Below are positions 15,916-25,361 of a DNA stretch of 64,000 nt, piece by piece. Source of the stretch: Scatosoma sp045594025 (GTDB lineage Bacteria; Bacillota; Clostridia; Christensenellales; Borkfalkiaceae). Made by a program: the position numbers and the translations under genes. Location of the stretch: assembly GCA_045594025.1 (NCBI GenBank), contig JAZNXS010000030.1, positions 6,172 through 70,171 of the forward strand, written 5' to 3'. The number at the start of each line of letters is the position of its first letter. The stretch's first letter is position 1. Under the pieces are notes generated by a model that had not been told where the DNA came from, searched no databases, and saw only the letters and a list, made by a program, of their open reading frames with translations.

Positions 15916-18738
15916 TTAGTTTTGTAACACTTTTTTAAGGAACTGTCCTGTATAGCTTTCCTTGACGTTGGCTACCTCTTCCGGTGTCCCCTCGCAAACG
16001 ATTGTACCGCCGCCGTTGCCGCCCTCGGGGCCTAAATCGATGATATAGTCCGCCGTTTTAATAACGTCTAAATTATGTTCGATAACGAGCACTGTATTTC
16101 CGCCCTCGCGCAGCTGTAACAAAATTTTAATCAGCTTGTCCACGTCATAGGTATGCAAACCCGTCGTGGGTTCGTCTAAGATATAGCAGGTCTTACCCGT
16201 AGAACGTTTTGCAAGCTCGGTGGCAAGTTTTACACGTTGCGCCTCACCGCCGGAGAGCGTTGTGGAGCTCTGCCCCAGCTTGATATACCCCAACCCAACG
16301 TCGTTAAGCGTTTTAATTTTATTATATACGGTAGGCACGGGCGCAAAAAATTCACACGCTTCCTCCACCGTCATATCCAACACGTCGGAAATACTCTTTC
16401 CTTTGTATTTGACCTCCAGGGTTTCACGGTTATACCGTCTTCCGACACAAACCTCACAAGGCACGAAAATATCGGGCAGGAAGTGCATTTCAATCTTCAA
16501 AATACCGTCGCCAAAACAGTGTTCACAGCGACCGCCTGATACGTTGAACGAGAACCTGCCTGCCTTGTATCCTCTTTCTTTGGCGTCGGGCGTCATCGCA
16601 AACAGATCGCGAATGGCATTGAATACACCCGTATACGTAGCCGGATTACTTCTCGGCGTTCTGCCGATGGGCGATTGATCGATAGCGATGACTTTATCGA
16701 AATATTCCACGCCGTCCGCGCGATCGTATTTCCCCTGCGCGTGCTTTGCGCCGTTGTGCGTGTTGGCGAGCATGGGGTACACAATTTCGTTGACAAAGCT
16801 GGATTTACCGCTTCCCGAAACCCCCGTTACCGCCGTAATTAAACCGACGGGCACTTTCACGTCGATATTTTTTAAATTATTCTGCTTACAACCGTATACC
16901 TGCAACCATTTATCCGTCGCCTTTTTGCGTACGGGCGGCGTTTCGATTTTTCTTCTGCCGGCAAGATAGTCCCCCGTGATTGAACGAGGCTCTGCCATGA
17001 TTTGTTCCTGCGTGCCGCAAGCTACAATCTCCCCACCGTGCACACCTGCTTGCGGGCCGATGTCCACAATATAATCCGCCGCTTTCATGGTATCCTCGTC
17101 ATGCTCGACAACGATCAAAGTATTGCCAAGATCGCGCAAGCCCTTTAAGGAATTGAGTAGCTTTTCATTATCCCTTTGGTGCAGACCGATACTCGGTTCG
17201 TCCAAAATATACAACACACCCGTAAGCGCGCTGCCGATCTGCGTAGCCAAACGAATACGTTGGCTCTCACCACCCGACAACGTGACCGCCGTACGGGTAA
17301 GCGTCAAGTAATTGAGCCCCACATTGCGCAAGAAACCCAAACGGTTATTGATTTCCTTGATAATGGCGTCCGCAATCAAATGCTCGGTATGCGTCAGCTT
17401 GGTGGACAACTCGTCCATGAAATCACAGAGCTTATCCACGGACATTTCGCAGACGTCCCAAATATTTTTACCGCCTACGTGCACCGCAAGCGCTTCTTTT
17501 TTTAATCGTTTGCCTTGACAGCCGTCGCAGGGCGCGTTGCGCATCAAGCGCTCAATGTCGCTCTTTACGCCGTCTGAGGTCGTTGCCCCGTAACGACGCT
17601 GCAGATTGTTCACGTATCCTTCCCACGTCTTCTTAAAGCTACCCGAAAACGAACGGGTTTGGTAATGCATATCCACCGTTCTGTCGCTGCCGTACATCAG
17701 CACGTCATAAATTTCTTTCGGTAGATCCTGCACGGGAACGTCCAAAGAAAAGCCGTAGGCTTTGGCAAGCGCCGACATCTCCATCAGCGCCATAGAGCTA
17801 GAACCCAAGTTCCACCCCGTCACTTTCATCGCGCCCTCGCGCAACGTTTTCGTCTTATCGGGACAAATCAGGTCAGGATCGACAAACTGCTTCATACCAA
17901 GCCCCGAACAGGTAGGACACGCGCCGTACACCGTATTGAATGAGAACATACGCGGCTCGATTTCCTCCAACGAAATACCGCAATCAGGACAAGCGTAGTT
18001 GACGGAATACAACTCTTCATTGCCCTCGCAGTCAATCACAACCAGTCCGTCTGCAAGCTTGAGCGCCGCCTCCAAACTATCCGTTAAACGCTTTTGCACG
18101 GTGGGCTTTACAATCAATCTATCCACAACCACCGAAATGTTATGCTTGATGTTTTTTTCCAGCTTGATTTCTTCCTGTAAATCATAGACGATTCCGTCAA
18201 TTTTAACCCTGCCGTAACCGCTTTTCTTAAAGCCGCTGAGCTCCTTGACGTATTCCCCTTTTCTACCTCGAACCACGGGCGCGTTGATCAGAATTTTACT
18301 CCCCTCAGGCAACGTCATAACTCTGTCGCAAATCTCATCTACCGTCTGACGGCGAATCTCCCTGCCGCACTTCGGACAGTGCGGAACGCCGATTCTTGCA
18401 AACAGCAAACGGAAATAATCGTAAATCTCCGTTACCGTTCCCACCGTGGAACGGGGGTTACGCGAAGTCGTCTTTTGATCGATGGAAATCGCAGGGGAAA
18501 GCCCGTCTATGCTCTCCACGTCAGGCTTTTCCATCTGCCCCAAAAATTGACGGGCATAGGAAGAAAGACTTTCCACGTACCGTCTTTGTCCCTCGGCAAA
18601 AATGGTATCAAACGCCAGTGTGGATTTACCGCTTCCCGAAAGCCCGGTAAACACCGTCAGTTTGTTTCTGGGGATGGTCACGTCCACGTTTTTTAAGTTA
18701 TTCTCTTTTGCGCCTCTTACTACTATATTTTCTTGCAT
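15916..18738 (-). CDS. uvrA: Excinuclease ABC subunit UvrA
   Basis: A 940-residue UvrA: first Walker A GLSGSGKST near residue 32, second GVSGSGKSS near 640, signature motifs LSGGESQR and LSGGEAQR, and cysteine pairs for the zinc modules (CPKCG with the insertion domain, CPDCG/CPTCSG, CEHCFGDG). UvrA dimers find bulky DNA damage and load UvrB in nucleotide excision repair. The gene follows uvrB by 37 nt on the same strand, so the two form an operon. Confidence 0.98.
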   Translation of the reverse strand: MQENIVVRGAKENNLKNVDVTIPRNKLTVFTGLSGSGKSTLAFDTIFAEGQRRYVESLSSYARQFLGQMEKPDVESIDGLSPAISIDQKTTSRNPRSTVGTVTEIYDYFRLLFARIGVPHCPKCGREIRRQTVDEICDRVMTLPEGSKILINAPVVRGRKGEYVKELSGFKKSGYGRVKIDGIVYDLQEEIKLEKNIKHNISVVVDRLIVKPTVQKRLTDSLEAALKLADGLVVIDCEGNEELYSVNYACPDCGISLEEIEPRMFSFNTVYGACPTCSGLGMKQFVDPDLICPDKTKTLREGAMKVTGWNLGSSSMALMEMSALAKAYGFSLDVPVQDLPKEIYDVLMYGSDRTVDMHYQTRSFSGSFKKTWEGYVNNLQRRYGATTSDGVKSDIERLMRNAPCDGCQGKRLKKEALAVHVGGKNIWDVCEMSVDKLCDFMDELSTKLTHTEHLIADAIIKEINNRLGFLRNVGLNYLTLTRTAVTLSGGESQRIRLATQIGSALTGVLYILDEPSIGLHQRDNEKLLNSLKGLRDLGNTLIVVEHDEDTMKAADYIVDIGPQAGVHGGEIVACGTQEQIMAEPRSITGDYLAGRRKIETPPVRKKATDKWLQVYGCKQNNLKNIDVKVPVGLITAVTGVSGSGKSSFVNEIVYPMLANTHNGAKHAQGKYDRADGVEYFDKVIAIDQSPIGRTPRSNPATYTGVFNAIRDLFAMTPDAKERGYKAGRFSFNVSGGRCEHCFGDGILKIEMHFLPDIFVPCEVCVGRRYNRETLEVKYKGKSISDVLDMTVEEACEFFAPVPTVYNKIKTLNDVGLGYIKLGQSSTTLSGGEAQRVKLATELAKRSTGKTCYILDEPTTGLHTYDVDKLIKILLQLREGGNTVLVIEHNLDVIKTADYIIDLGPEGGNGGGTIVCEGTPEEVANVKESYTGQFLKKVLQN

Positions 18739-18775
18739 AATTTACACCTTCATCTCGTACACGGTACACCCTTTC

Positions 18776-20737
18776 TCATTTCTGCGCTTTTCTAAGCTTC
18801 ATTTTGAGCTCAGCAATCTTTTCCCGAATTTCAATGGCGCGTTCAAAGTCAAGCTGACCGCTTGCCACCTTCATGAGCGCCTTCAATTTCTCAATCTCGT
18901 CGGGAATATCTTGCATCTTGATATCGTCGTCCGTCTTTTTCTTGGTGATATTCAAGGTGGATTTCACTTCCTTGATAATCGTTTTGGGTACAATGCCGTG
19001 CGCCTTGTTATATTCGTCCTGCACCTTGCGGCGACGGTTGGTTTCGCCTATGGCGCGTTTCATGCTGTCCGTGATCGTATCCGCATACATGACCACTCGC
19101 CCTTCACTGTTACGTGCCGCACGCCCGATCGTTTGGATCAGCGCCGTATCGCTACGCAAAAAGCCTTCCTTATCCGCGTCCAAAATCGCCACGAGTTTTA
19201 CTTCAGGTAAGTCCAACCCTTCGCGAAGCAGGTTGATTCCGCAAAGTACGTCAAATTCCCCCAAACGAAGCCCGTTGACAATGTCAATTCGCTCCAACGT
19301 ATCCACGTCGCTGTGCATGTATTTCACCTTGATAGAATGTTCCTTTAAATAGTCGGTGAGCTCCTCTGCCATACGCTTGGTAAGCGTGGTGATCAAAACC
19401 CTGCCCCCCTCGTTTATCACAGTATGGATCTCGGATAAGAGGTCATCGATCTGTCCTTTCGTGGGTTTTACCGTGATTTCAGGATCCAGTAAGCCCGTGG
19501 GACGAATGAGCTGTTCCACCTTTTGCCCTGCTTGCTCCAGCTCGTACGGCGCAGGGGTTGCAGATACGCATACCATCTGTGGCACTCTAGCGTCAAACTC
19601 CGAAAAGGTAAGCGGTCGGTTATCGTACGCGGAATTCATTCTAAACCCATACTCTACCAAATTCTTTTTTCTCGAAAGGTCGCCGTGATACATGGCGCGA
19701 ATCTGCGGAATCGTCATGTGGCTTTCGTCAATGAATACAAGAAAGTTCCCCGACGGAAAATAATCCAACAAGGTAAACGAGGGCTCGCCCGGTTGTCTGC
19801 CGTCGAAATAGCGGCTGTAATTTTCAATACCGCTGCAATAGCCTATCTCACGCATCATCTCTAAATCGTGCTCCGTACGCTGCTTTAAACGCTGTGCTTC
19901 GAGGATCTTTCCACTCTCCTCAAACGCGCGTACTTCACCGCGAAGATCCTCTTCAATCATCGCCAGCGCGCCCTTTAATTTCTCCGTGCCCACCGCATAC
20001 TGGCTAGCAGGGAAAATCGCCACGTGAGAAAGCTCGTTTAAGCGGTTGCCCGTCAACGCTTCCACCTCGTAAATCTTCTCGATCTCGTCGCCGAAAAACT
20101 CCACGCGAATCGCCACTTCCGAGTTGGAAGCAGGGAAAATCTCCAAGGAATCCCCACGCACACGGAAGGTAGAACGCTTGAAATCGGTGTCGTTTCTCGC
20201 ATATTGTAATTCAATTAACTTGCGCATGAGCGCGTTCCTCTCCCATTCCATACCCGGACGAAGAGAAAGCGAAAGGCGGAAATATTCCTCCGGCGCGCCC
20301 AGACCGTATATACAGGACACGGACGCGACAACCAAAACGTCCTCGCGCTCCATTAGCGAGCCCGTTGCGCTGTTACGCAGCTTGTCGATTTCGTCGTTCA
20401 TGCTCAGGTCTTTTTCAATATAGGTATCGGTGGAGGGAATGTAGCTTTCCGGCTGATAGTAATCGTAGTAGGATACGAAATATTCTACTCGGTTTTCGGG
20501 GAAAAACTCCCGAAACTCATTACAAAGCTGCGCCGCCAACGTCTTGTTGTGCGCGATGACGAGGGTAGGCCTATTGACGTTTTTGATGACGTTTGCCATC
20601 GTAAACGTTTTACCGCTACCCGTAACCCCGACAAGCACCTGCGTGCGAATGCCGTCCAGTATCCCTTCCGTCAGCTTTTCAATCGCCTGCGGCTGATCGC
20701 CGGTAGGCGCAAACGGCGCATGCAATTTGAAATCCAT
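18776..20737 (-). CDS. uvrB: Excinuclease ABC subunit UvrB
   Basis: A 653-residue UvrB. I choose ATG 20737 because GGAGG lies just before it; an in-frame ATG 15 bases earlier overlaps that site. Walker A GVTGSGKT, beta-hairpin region YYDYYQPESYIPSTDTYIEK, the helicase segment ETTLTKRMAE-type and DEAD-like FIDESH are present. The C-terminal UVR domain (LDFERAIEIREKIAELK) binds UvrC. It verifies DNA damage handed over by UvrA. Confidence 0.97.
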   Translation of the reverse strand: MDFKLHAPFAPTGDQPQAIEKLTEGILDGIRTQVLVGVTGSGKTFTMANVIKNVNRPTLVIAHNKTLAAQLCNEFREFFPENRVEYFVSYYDYYQPESYIPSTDTYIEKDLSMNDEIDKLRNSATGSLMEREDVLVVASVSCIYGLGAPEEYFRLSLSLRPGMEWERNALMRKLIELQYARNDTDFKRSTFRVRGDSLEIFPASNSEVAIRVEFFGDEIEKIYEVEALTGNRLNELSHVAIFPASQYAVGTEKLKGALAMIEEDLRGEVRAFEESGKILEAQRLKQRTEHDLEMMREIGYCSGIENYSRYFDGRQPGEPSFTLLDYFPSGNFLVFIDESHMTIPQIRAMYHGDLSRKKNLVEYGFRMNSAYDNRPLTFSEFDARVPQMVCVSATPAPYELEQAGQKVEQLIRPTGLLDPEITVKPTKGQIDDLLSEIHTVINEGGRVLITTLTKRMAEELTDYLKEHSIKVKYMHSDVDTLERIDIVNGLRLGEFDVLCGINLLREGLDLPEVKLVAILDADKEGFLRSDTALIQTIGRAARNSEGRVVMYADTITDSMKRAIGETNRRRKVQDEYNKAHGIVPKTIIKEVKSTLNITKKKTDDDIKMQDIPDEIEKLKALMKVASGQLDFERAIEIREKIAELKMKLRKAQK

Positions 20738-20817
20738 ATCACGATCCTCCACAAACGAATGTTTGCTTTATTATACCACACAATCCGTCAAAAGTAAACA
20801 AAATAAACGGATATTTT

Positions 20818-21174
20818 TTAAAATATCCGTTTCAGCACCAAACCGACGAGGAATGCCACAATCGCCGACGCAACCGCCCAGAATAGCTTTACCGCCCCAT
20901 CACGCTTTTGTTGCAAGGAGTAACGCTTATACGCATATCCGTTTGCACGCAGGGAAATGACGTACATTTTTTCCCCTTTCCGTTCGGAAGAAAGCAACTC
21001 GAAATAATTATCTAAGGCAAGCTCGCTCAAAATCGCTTCCAGCTGCGTTTCCGTGTATTTTTTTCGGTTAGGAAGCATGGATAAGAGTTCGGATGGAGAA
21101 ATTAAACAGATGCCCTTTTCATGACAAACCGAATAGACAACGTTCATCACCTCGTTTTCTCGTCGATTTAGCAT
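20818..21174 (-). CDS. Small protein with winged-helix-like domain and C-terminal membrane helix
   Basis: I do not recognise this 118-residue protein. The start at ATG 21174 is set by GGAGGGTGAT directly upstream. Residues 1-80 look like a helix-turn-helix (LNRRENEVMNVVYSVCHEKG, then SPSELLSMLPNRKKYTETQL). The C-terminus (FWAVASAIVAFLVGLVL) is a single transmembrane helix with a short basic tail, so it is probably a tail-anchored, membrane-attached DNA- or protein-binding module. It follows uvrB in the minus direction but is oriented towards it with its own ribosome binding site; TACCTGCCCC lies 24 nt upstream. Confidence 0.7.
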   Translation of the reverse strand: MLNRRENEVMNVVYSVCHEKGICLISPSELLSMLPNRKKYTETQLEAILSELALDNYFELLSSERKGEKMYVISLRANGYAYKRYSLQQKRDGAVKLFWAVASAIVAFLVGLVLKRIF

Positions 21175-21387
21175 ATCACCCTCCATTTCATTGTATACCT
21201 GCCCCTATGATTTATTTTTAATCTCGTACCTGCCCACCGCATTTCTTTGTGTTAGTATACGCCTTTTTCGTCCATTTCATGCGCAAAAGACGAACGCCTG
21301 CCGCGAAAAAAGGCGTTTCTTGTGTGAAATTTTCGTTTTTTTGCTACTTTTTTTCTCTCTTCACTTCCCTTTTTTATTTTTTTATGA

Positions 21388-21393
21388 TATAAT
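21388..21393 (+). promoter_or_regulatory. TATAAT -10 box upstream of the phospholipase-like gene
   Basis: A perfect TATAAT lies 55 nt before the ATG in a T-rich region. No convincing -35 hexamer is visible at 17 bases, but T tracts upstream could act as an UP-like element. Confidence 0.35.
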
Positions 21394-21447
21394 ATGCGTA
21401 TGGGCGTATCCGTTACGTCTGTAAACGCGAGTATAAAGGAGGCTTTT

Positions 21448-22287
21448 ATGCCTGCAATTTACGCACATCTACGCTTTGGAGAAGAAGTAGCCAAAACACT
21501 GCCCATTCCCTTTGCAGATTGCATTGAAAAATATCCCGAACCGTTCGCTTTGGGTACACAGGGCCCGGATATTCTGTTTTATCATCATCCTATGAAGAAA
21601 AACGAAATCCGCAAGCGCGGCACGTTTTTACACACGCTTTCGGGAAATGCATTCTTCTTAGAACAAGCAAAAAAGCTTGAGGCAGGGGAAACCGTAGCGG
21701 AAGTTTTGAAAAACAACGGCGCATTCGCTGCCTACCTTTGCGGATTTTTATGCCACTTCACCTTGGACGTAAGCTGTCATCCGTATATTGACGGACATTC
21801 TAACGAGGCGGTTTCCCACGGTAAAATCGAATCGGAATTCGATAAACATATATTGAGACTAGACGGAAAGCCCATCCGAGGGTATAACACAGCAACGCCG
21901 ATTTTAGATCAAAACGGAACAAAGGAGGCGGTTTCCAAAACCTTGGACGTCCCTGCGGAAAACATTGCCGTCAGTATTAAGACGATGCGCCAAATCAACG
22001 GTTGGTTTTCCAAAAAATGCGAGCCCTTCCATTGGATCGCGCACGTGTTTTTAAAGATCGCGGGTATGGAGAGAAAATTTGGGGATATGTTCCTGCATAA
22101 AAAGGACGATCCTCTTTGCGAAGAACCCAACCGCGATTTGACGGAAAAATTCTATGCGGCAATCCCTAAAGCGGCTGCTCTTATTGAAGAATTTTTTAAT
22201 AACGCACAGGCGCTTATCCAAAACGGTGAGCTTGAAAACGAACTCTTCCGCTATAACTTTAGCGGTATATTAACAACGGAGGACTAA
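21448..22287 (+). CDS. Zinc-dependent phospholipase C domain protein
   Basis: A 279-residue protein starting at ATG 21448, which AAAGGAGG precedes by six bases. It opens MPAIYAHLRFGEEVAK and contains the histidine-rich pattern of zinc-dependent phospholipase C-like proteins (H at about residue 6, GTQGPDILFYHHP, HFTLDVSCHPYIDGH, E/HGKIESEFD). These residues would bind the zinc ions. There is no signal peptide, so it probably acts inside the cell; its substrate is unknown. It lies 5 nt before the MFS transporter, so the two form an operon. Confidence 0.85.
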   Translation: MPAIYAHLRFGEEVAKTLPIPFADCIEKYPEPFALGTQGPDILFYHHPMKKNEIRKRGTFLHTLSGNAFFLEQAKKLEAGETVAEVLKNNGAFAAYLCGFLCHFTLDVSCHPYIDGHSNEAVSHGKIESEFDKHILRLDGKPIRGYNTATPILDQNGTKEAVSKTLDVPAENIAVSIKTMRQINGWFSKKCEPFHWIAHVFLKIAGMERKFGDMFLHKKDDPLCEEPNRDLTEKFYAAIPKAAALIEEFFNNAQALIQNGELENELFRYNFSGILTTED

Positions 22288-22292
22288 TACTT

Positions 22293-23669
22293 ATGCAGGA
22301 AAACAACACCCCCATGCAGACGGTAAAAAAATCCGCTTTTACAAAGCATGAAAAGAACTGGATTTTGTACGACGTAGCCAACTCGGCTTATACGTTGCTC
22401 GCTACCGCACTGCTTGCCTTTTACTTTGATTTCCTTTCCCCTTCCGAAAGCCTTACAACGGTTTGGGGCTCGGTAAACGTAATCGTAACGGTAATTGCCG
22501 TTATCCTTTGCCCCATTATGGGTACTTACGCCGATTTTAGCCAAAAGAAAAAAATCTTTATGATTTTTGCAGGCGTCGGTATAGGCGGTTGTTTATTGCT
22601 GTCTATCTTTAGCGCTTTCAAAGGCTTTGCTATCGCAGGCGTACTGTTCATGATCATTTACGTCATCACCGAAGTGGGTTATACTTCCGCAAACGTATTC
22701 TACGATTCAATGCTGTCCGATATTACCACGGACGAAAAGATGCACAAGGTCTCCGCAAACGGTTACGCTTGGGGCTATATCGGTAGCTGTATTCCTTTCA
22801 TCGTTTGCTTGGTACTGTACGTGCTTGGCGATATGGTTTTGGTTACGAAAGACGCCGCTGGGGTAGTTGTTGATAAACCTTATCTTGGTGTTGCTTATAC
22901 GCTTTGCTGTGTGATTACGGCAGCTTGGTGGTTCATCTTCACAATGCCCCTTTATAAGAGCTACAAGCAGGTGCATTTCCTGCCTCGCCCCGAACATCCC
23001 GTGAAAGAAACGTTCGTACGTTTGGGCTCCATCTTCAAAGAACTTGCAAAGAATAAGAAAGCGTTGTTCTTCCTGATTGCATACTTCTTCTATATCGACG
23101 GCGTACATACCATTATTAAGATGGCAATGAGTATCGGTAAGGACTTGAACTTCCCCAACTTCGGCGTAGTAAAACTCGTTATCGCATTATTCGTTACGCA
23201 GATCGTAGCCTTCCCGTTTGCTATTCTATTTGGTAAGTTGGCTTCTAAATTCAAATCTAACTTCCTCCTGATTGCATGCATCGGCGCATACATGGCTATC
23301 GGTCTCCTCGCCGTGTTCCTTCGTCAGGAATGGCAATTCTGGGCGATGGCTGTCGGCGTTGGTATGTTCCAGGGCGGTATTCAGGCAATGTCCCGTTCCT
23401 ACTTCACGAAGATTATTCCCGCAGAAAGAACAGGTGAATTCTTCGGTATTTACGATATCTTCGGCAAGAGCGCCGCTATCGTGGGCGTGGGCTTGATCTC
23501 CTTGCTCAGCGGTATCTTCCCCTTGGCAGAAGGCACGTGGATCAATATTTCCTTGATTCCCCTTCCCATTCTGTTTGCGCTTGGTTTGGTATTCTTCATT
23601 ATCTCTATGAAAATCCCTGCAGATAAGGATAGCAAGCTTGCAAAAGAAGAGGAAAGCTTTGAAAACTAA
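22293..23669 (+). CDS. MFS transporter, UMF1/Atg22-like
   Basis: A 458-residue protein with about 12 hydrophobic helices. The start (KHEKNWILYDVANSAYTLLA) is typical of the UMF1 (Atg22-like) branch of the major facilitator superfamily, where W..YD.ANSA is the signature. Related transporters include the vacuolar amino-acid exporter Atg22; the bacterial substrate is unknown. A charged loop (ADFSQKKKIFMI) lies between helices 2 and 3. It ends 14 bases before a strong bidirectional terminator. Confidence 0.88.
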   Translation: MQENNTPMQTVKKSAFTKHEKNWILYDVANSAYTLLATALLAFYFDFLSPSESLTTVWGSVNVIVTVIAVILCPIMGTYADFSQKKKIFMIFAGVGIGGCLLLSIFSAFKGFAIAGVLFMIIYVITEVGYTSANVFYDSMLSDITTDEKMHKVSANGYAWGYIGSCIPFIVCLVLYVLGDMVLVTKDAAGVVVDKPYLGVAYTLCCVITAAWWFIFTMPLYKSYKQVHFLPRPEHPVKETFVRLGSIFKELAKNKKALFFLIAYFFYIDGVHTIIKMAMSIGKDLNFPNFGVVKLVIALFVTQIVAFPFAILFGKLASKFKSNFLLIACIGAYMAIGLLAVFLRQEWQFWAMAVGVGMFQGGIQAMSRSYFTKIIPAERTGEFFGIYDIFGKSAAIVGVGLISLLSGIFPLAEGTWINISLIPLPILFALGLVFFIISMKIPADKDSKLAKEEESFEN

Positions 23670-23682
23670 ATCCGTATAAAAG

Positions 23683-23714
23683 AAAAACACTCGGCGGTTG
23701 CCGAGTGTTTTTTT
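23683..23714. terminator. Bidirectional terminator between MFS gene and ridA
   Basis: AACACTCGGC-ggtt-GCCGAGTGTT with T-runs on both strands. It ends both convergent operons. Confidence 0.92.
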
Positions 23715-23724
23715 GTTTCAAGGA

Positions 23725-24105
23725 TTAGTGCGTTGCGATGACTTCCACTTCCACAAGTACGTTTTTAGGAAGCTGTTTAACAGCCACACAACTTCTTGCA
23801 GGGTTGGTGGTGAAATATTTTGCATATACAGCATTGAAAGCCGCAAAATCGTCCATGTTCGCAAGATAGCACGTCGTTTTGATCACTTTTTCAAAGCTGC
23901 TTCCCGAAGCCTTTAATACTGCGCCGATGTTTTGCATAACCTGTTCCGCTTGCGCTTCAATCGTCGTCGCCTCTACATTTCCGCTTTCGGGATTGATGGG
24001 AATTTGCCCCGAGGTGAATACCATGTCCACGTATACCATCGCTTGGGAGTAAGGGCCGATTGCAGCAGGCGCATCGGGGGTAGATACTTTCTTTAATTTT
24101 GCCAT
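23725..24105 (-). CDS. ridA: RidA family enamine/imine deaminase
   Basis: At 126 residues this matches RidA (YjgF/YER057c/UK114). The KVSTPDAPAAIGPYSQAMVY start, GQIPINPESG and the catalytic-arginine segment NPARSCVAVKQLPKNVLVEVEVIA are diagnostic. RidA hydrolyses 2-aminoacrylate and similar reactive enamines released by PLP enzymes, especially threonine/serine dehydratase. It lies 15 nt after ilvA, the enzyme that makes its substrate. Confidence 0.95.
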   Translation of the reverse strand: MAKLKKVSTPDAPAAIGPYSQAMVYVDMVFTSGQIPINPESGNVEATTIEAQAEQVMQNIGAVLKASGSSFEKVIKTTCYLANMDDFAAFNAVYAKYFTTNPARSCVAVKQLPKNVLVEVEVIATH

Positions 24106-24120
24106 AATGTTTATTCTCCT

Positions 24121-25314
24121 TTATAATAACTTGAAACCGTAATCGGTCAATGCTTTTCTAATTTGTTGGATATGTTCGTAGTTCCTCGTTTCCAAAACGA
24201 TACGCAAATAACAGCCGTTTACATCCGAGCCTTCGTTGGCTCTTTCATGATGAACGGAAGTGACGTTGCCGCCGAGATCGGCAATAATCCTGGAAACGTT
24301 CTTTAACTGACCGGGTTTATCAATCAGCTCGATCATCAGCTGACAGCTTCTTCCCGACATTAAAAGACCACGTTTGATGACACGGGAAAGAATGGTTACG
24401 TCGATATTACCGCCCGATAGTATACACACCGCTTTCTTCCCTGCGATATCCACTTTCCCGAACATTGCCGCCGCTACCGCTACCGCGCCTGCGCCTTCCG
24501 TGACCAGCTTGTGCTGTTCCATCAGCGCCAAAATCGCCGCGGAAATCTCATCGTCGGAAACCGTTACGATCTCGTCTACGTACTTTGTACAAAGCTCGTA
24601 CGTGAGTTCACCCGGTTGCTTCACCGCAATACCATCTGCAATCGTCGATACCGAACGCAGCGCCTCAATCTCTCCGTGTTCCAAGGCATTCTTCATAGAC
24701 GGAGCGCCCGAAGCTTCCACGCCGTACACTTTTACGTGTGGATAGAGCGTCTTTATCGTATAAGCAATCCCTGAAATCAATCCACCGCCGCCAACGGGAA
24801 CGATTACCGCGTCCAAATCGGGGAGCTGTTCTGCAAGCTCTAAGGCGATCGTACCCTGCCCTGCAATCACGTCCTCATCATTGAACGGATGCAGGAAAGT
24901 GTACCCCTGCTCATCACGTAAAGAAAGCGCTTTTTGATAAGCGTCGTCGTACACACCCTCCACAAGGCAGACCTCTGCGCCATAGCTTTTCGTTGCCTCT
25001 ACTTTGGAAATGGGCGCGCCGTCAGGCAAACAAATGACTGCCTTGATACCGCTTTTTTGCGCCGCAAGCGCTACGCCTTGCGCGTGATTTCCTGCCGAGC
25101 ACGCCACCACGCCTTTTTCCTTTTCCGCCGCGGAAAGCCGCGACATTTTATAATACGCGCCACGCACCTTGAACGAACCCGTAATCTGTAAATTCTCCGT
25201 CTTTAAATACAGCTGCGCATTCTCACAAAGTTTGGGCGCATAGATTACGTCCGTTTTTCGAATGACGTTTTTTAAGGCTTGACTTGCCCTATATACGTTG
25301 TCAATCGTAAGCAT
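24121..25314 (-). CDS. ilvA: Threonine ammonia-lyase with ACT domain
   Basis: A 397-residue PLP enzyme: the lysine motif GSFKVRGAYYKM, glycine loop VGGGGLISGIA and SAGNHAQGVALAA identify a threonine dehydratase of fold type II. A C-terminal ACT domain (residues about 328-397, MIELIDKPGQLKNVSRIIAD) suggests amino-acid control. It makes 2-oxobutanoate, the first committed step to isoleucine. At 397 residues it is of the short, TdcB-like type rather than the 514-residue E. coli IlvA. It is the second-to-last gene of the branched-chain operon region. Confidence 0.93.
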   Translation of the reverse strand: MLTIDNVYRASQALKNVIRKTDVIYAPKLCENAQLYLKTENLQITGSFKVRGAYYKMSRLSAAEKEKGVVACSAGNHAQGVALAAQKSGIKAVICLPDGAPISKVEATKSYGAEVCLVEGVYDDAYQKALSLRDEQGYTFLHPFNDEDVIAGQGTIALELAEQLPDLDAVIVPVGGGGLISGIAYTIKTLYPHVKVYGVEASGAPSMKNALEHGEIEALRSVSTIADGIAVKQPGELTYELCTKYVDEIVTVSDDEISAAILALMEQHKLVTEGAGAVAVAAAMFGKVDIAGKKAVCILSGGNIDVTILSRVIKRGLLMSGRSCQLMIELIDKPGQLKNVSRIIADLGGNVTSVHHERANEGSDVNGCYLRIVLETRNYEHIQQIRKALTDYGFKLL

Positions 25315-25361
25315 ATTTACCTCTTTATCACATACCTGGGTATATAATTTTTTATTTTTCC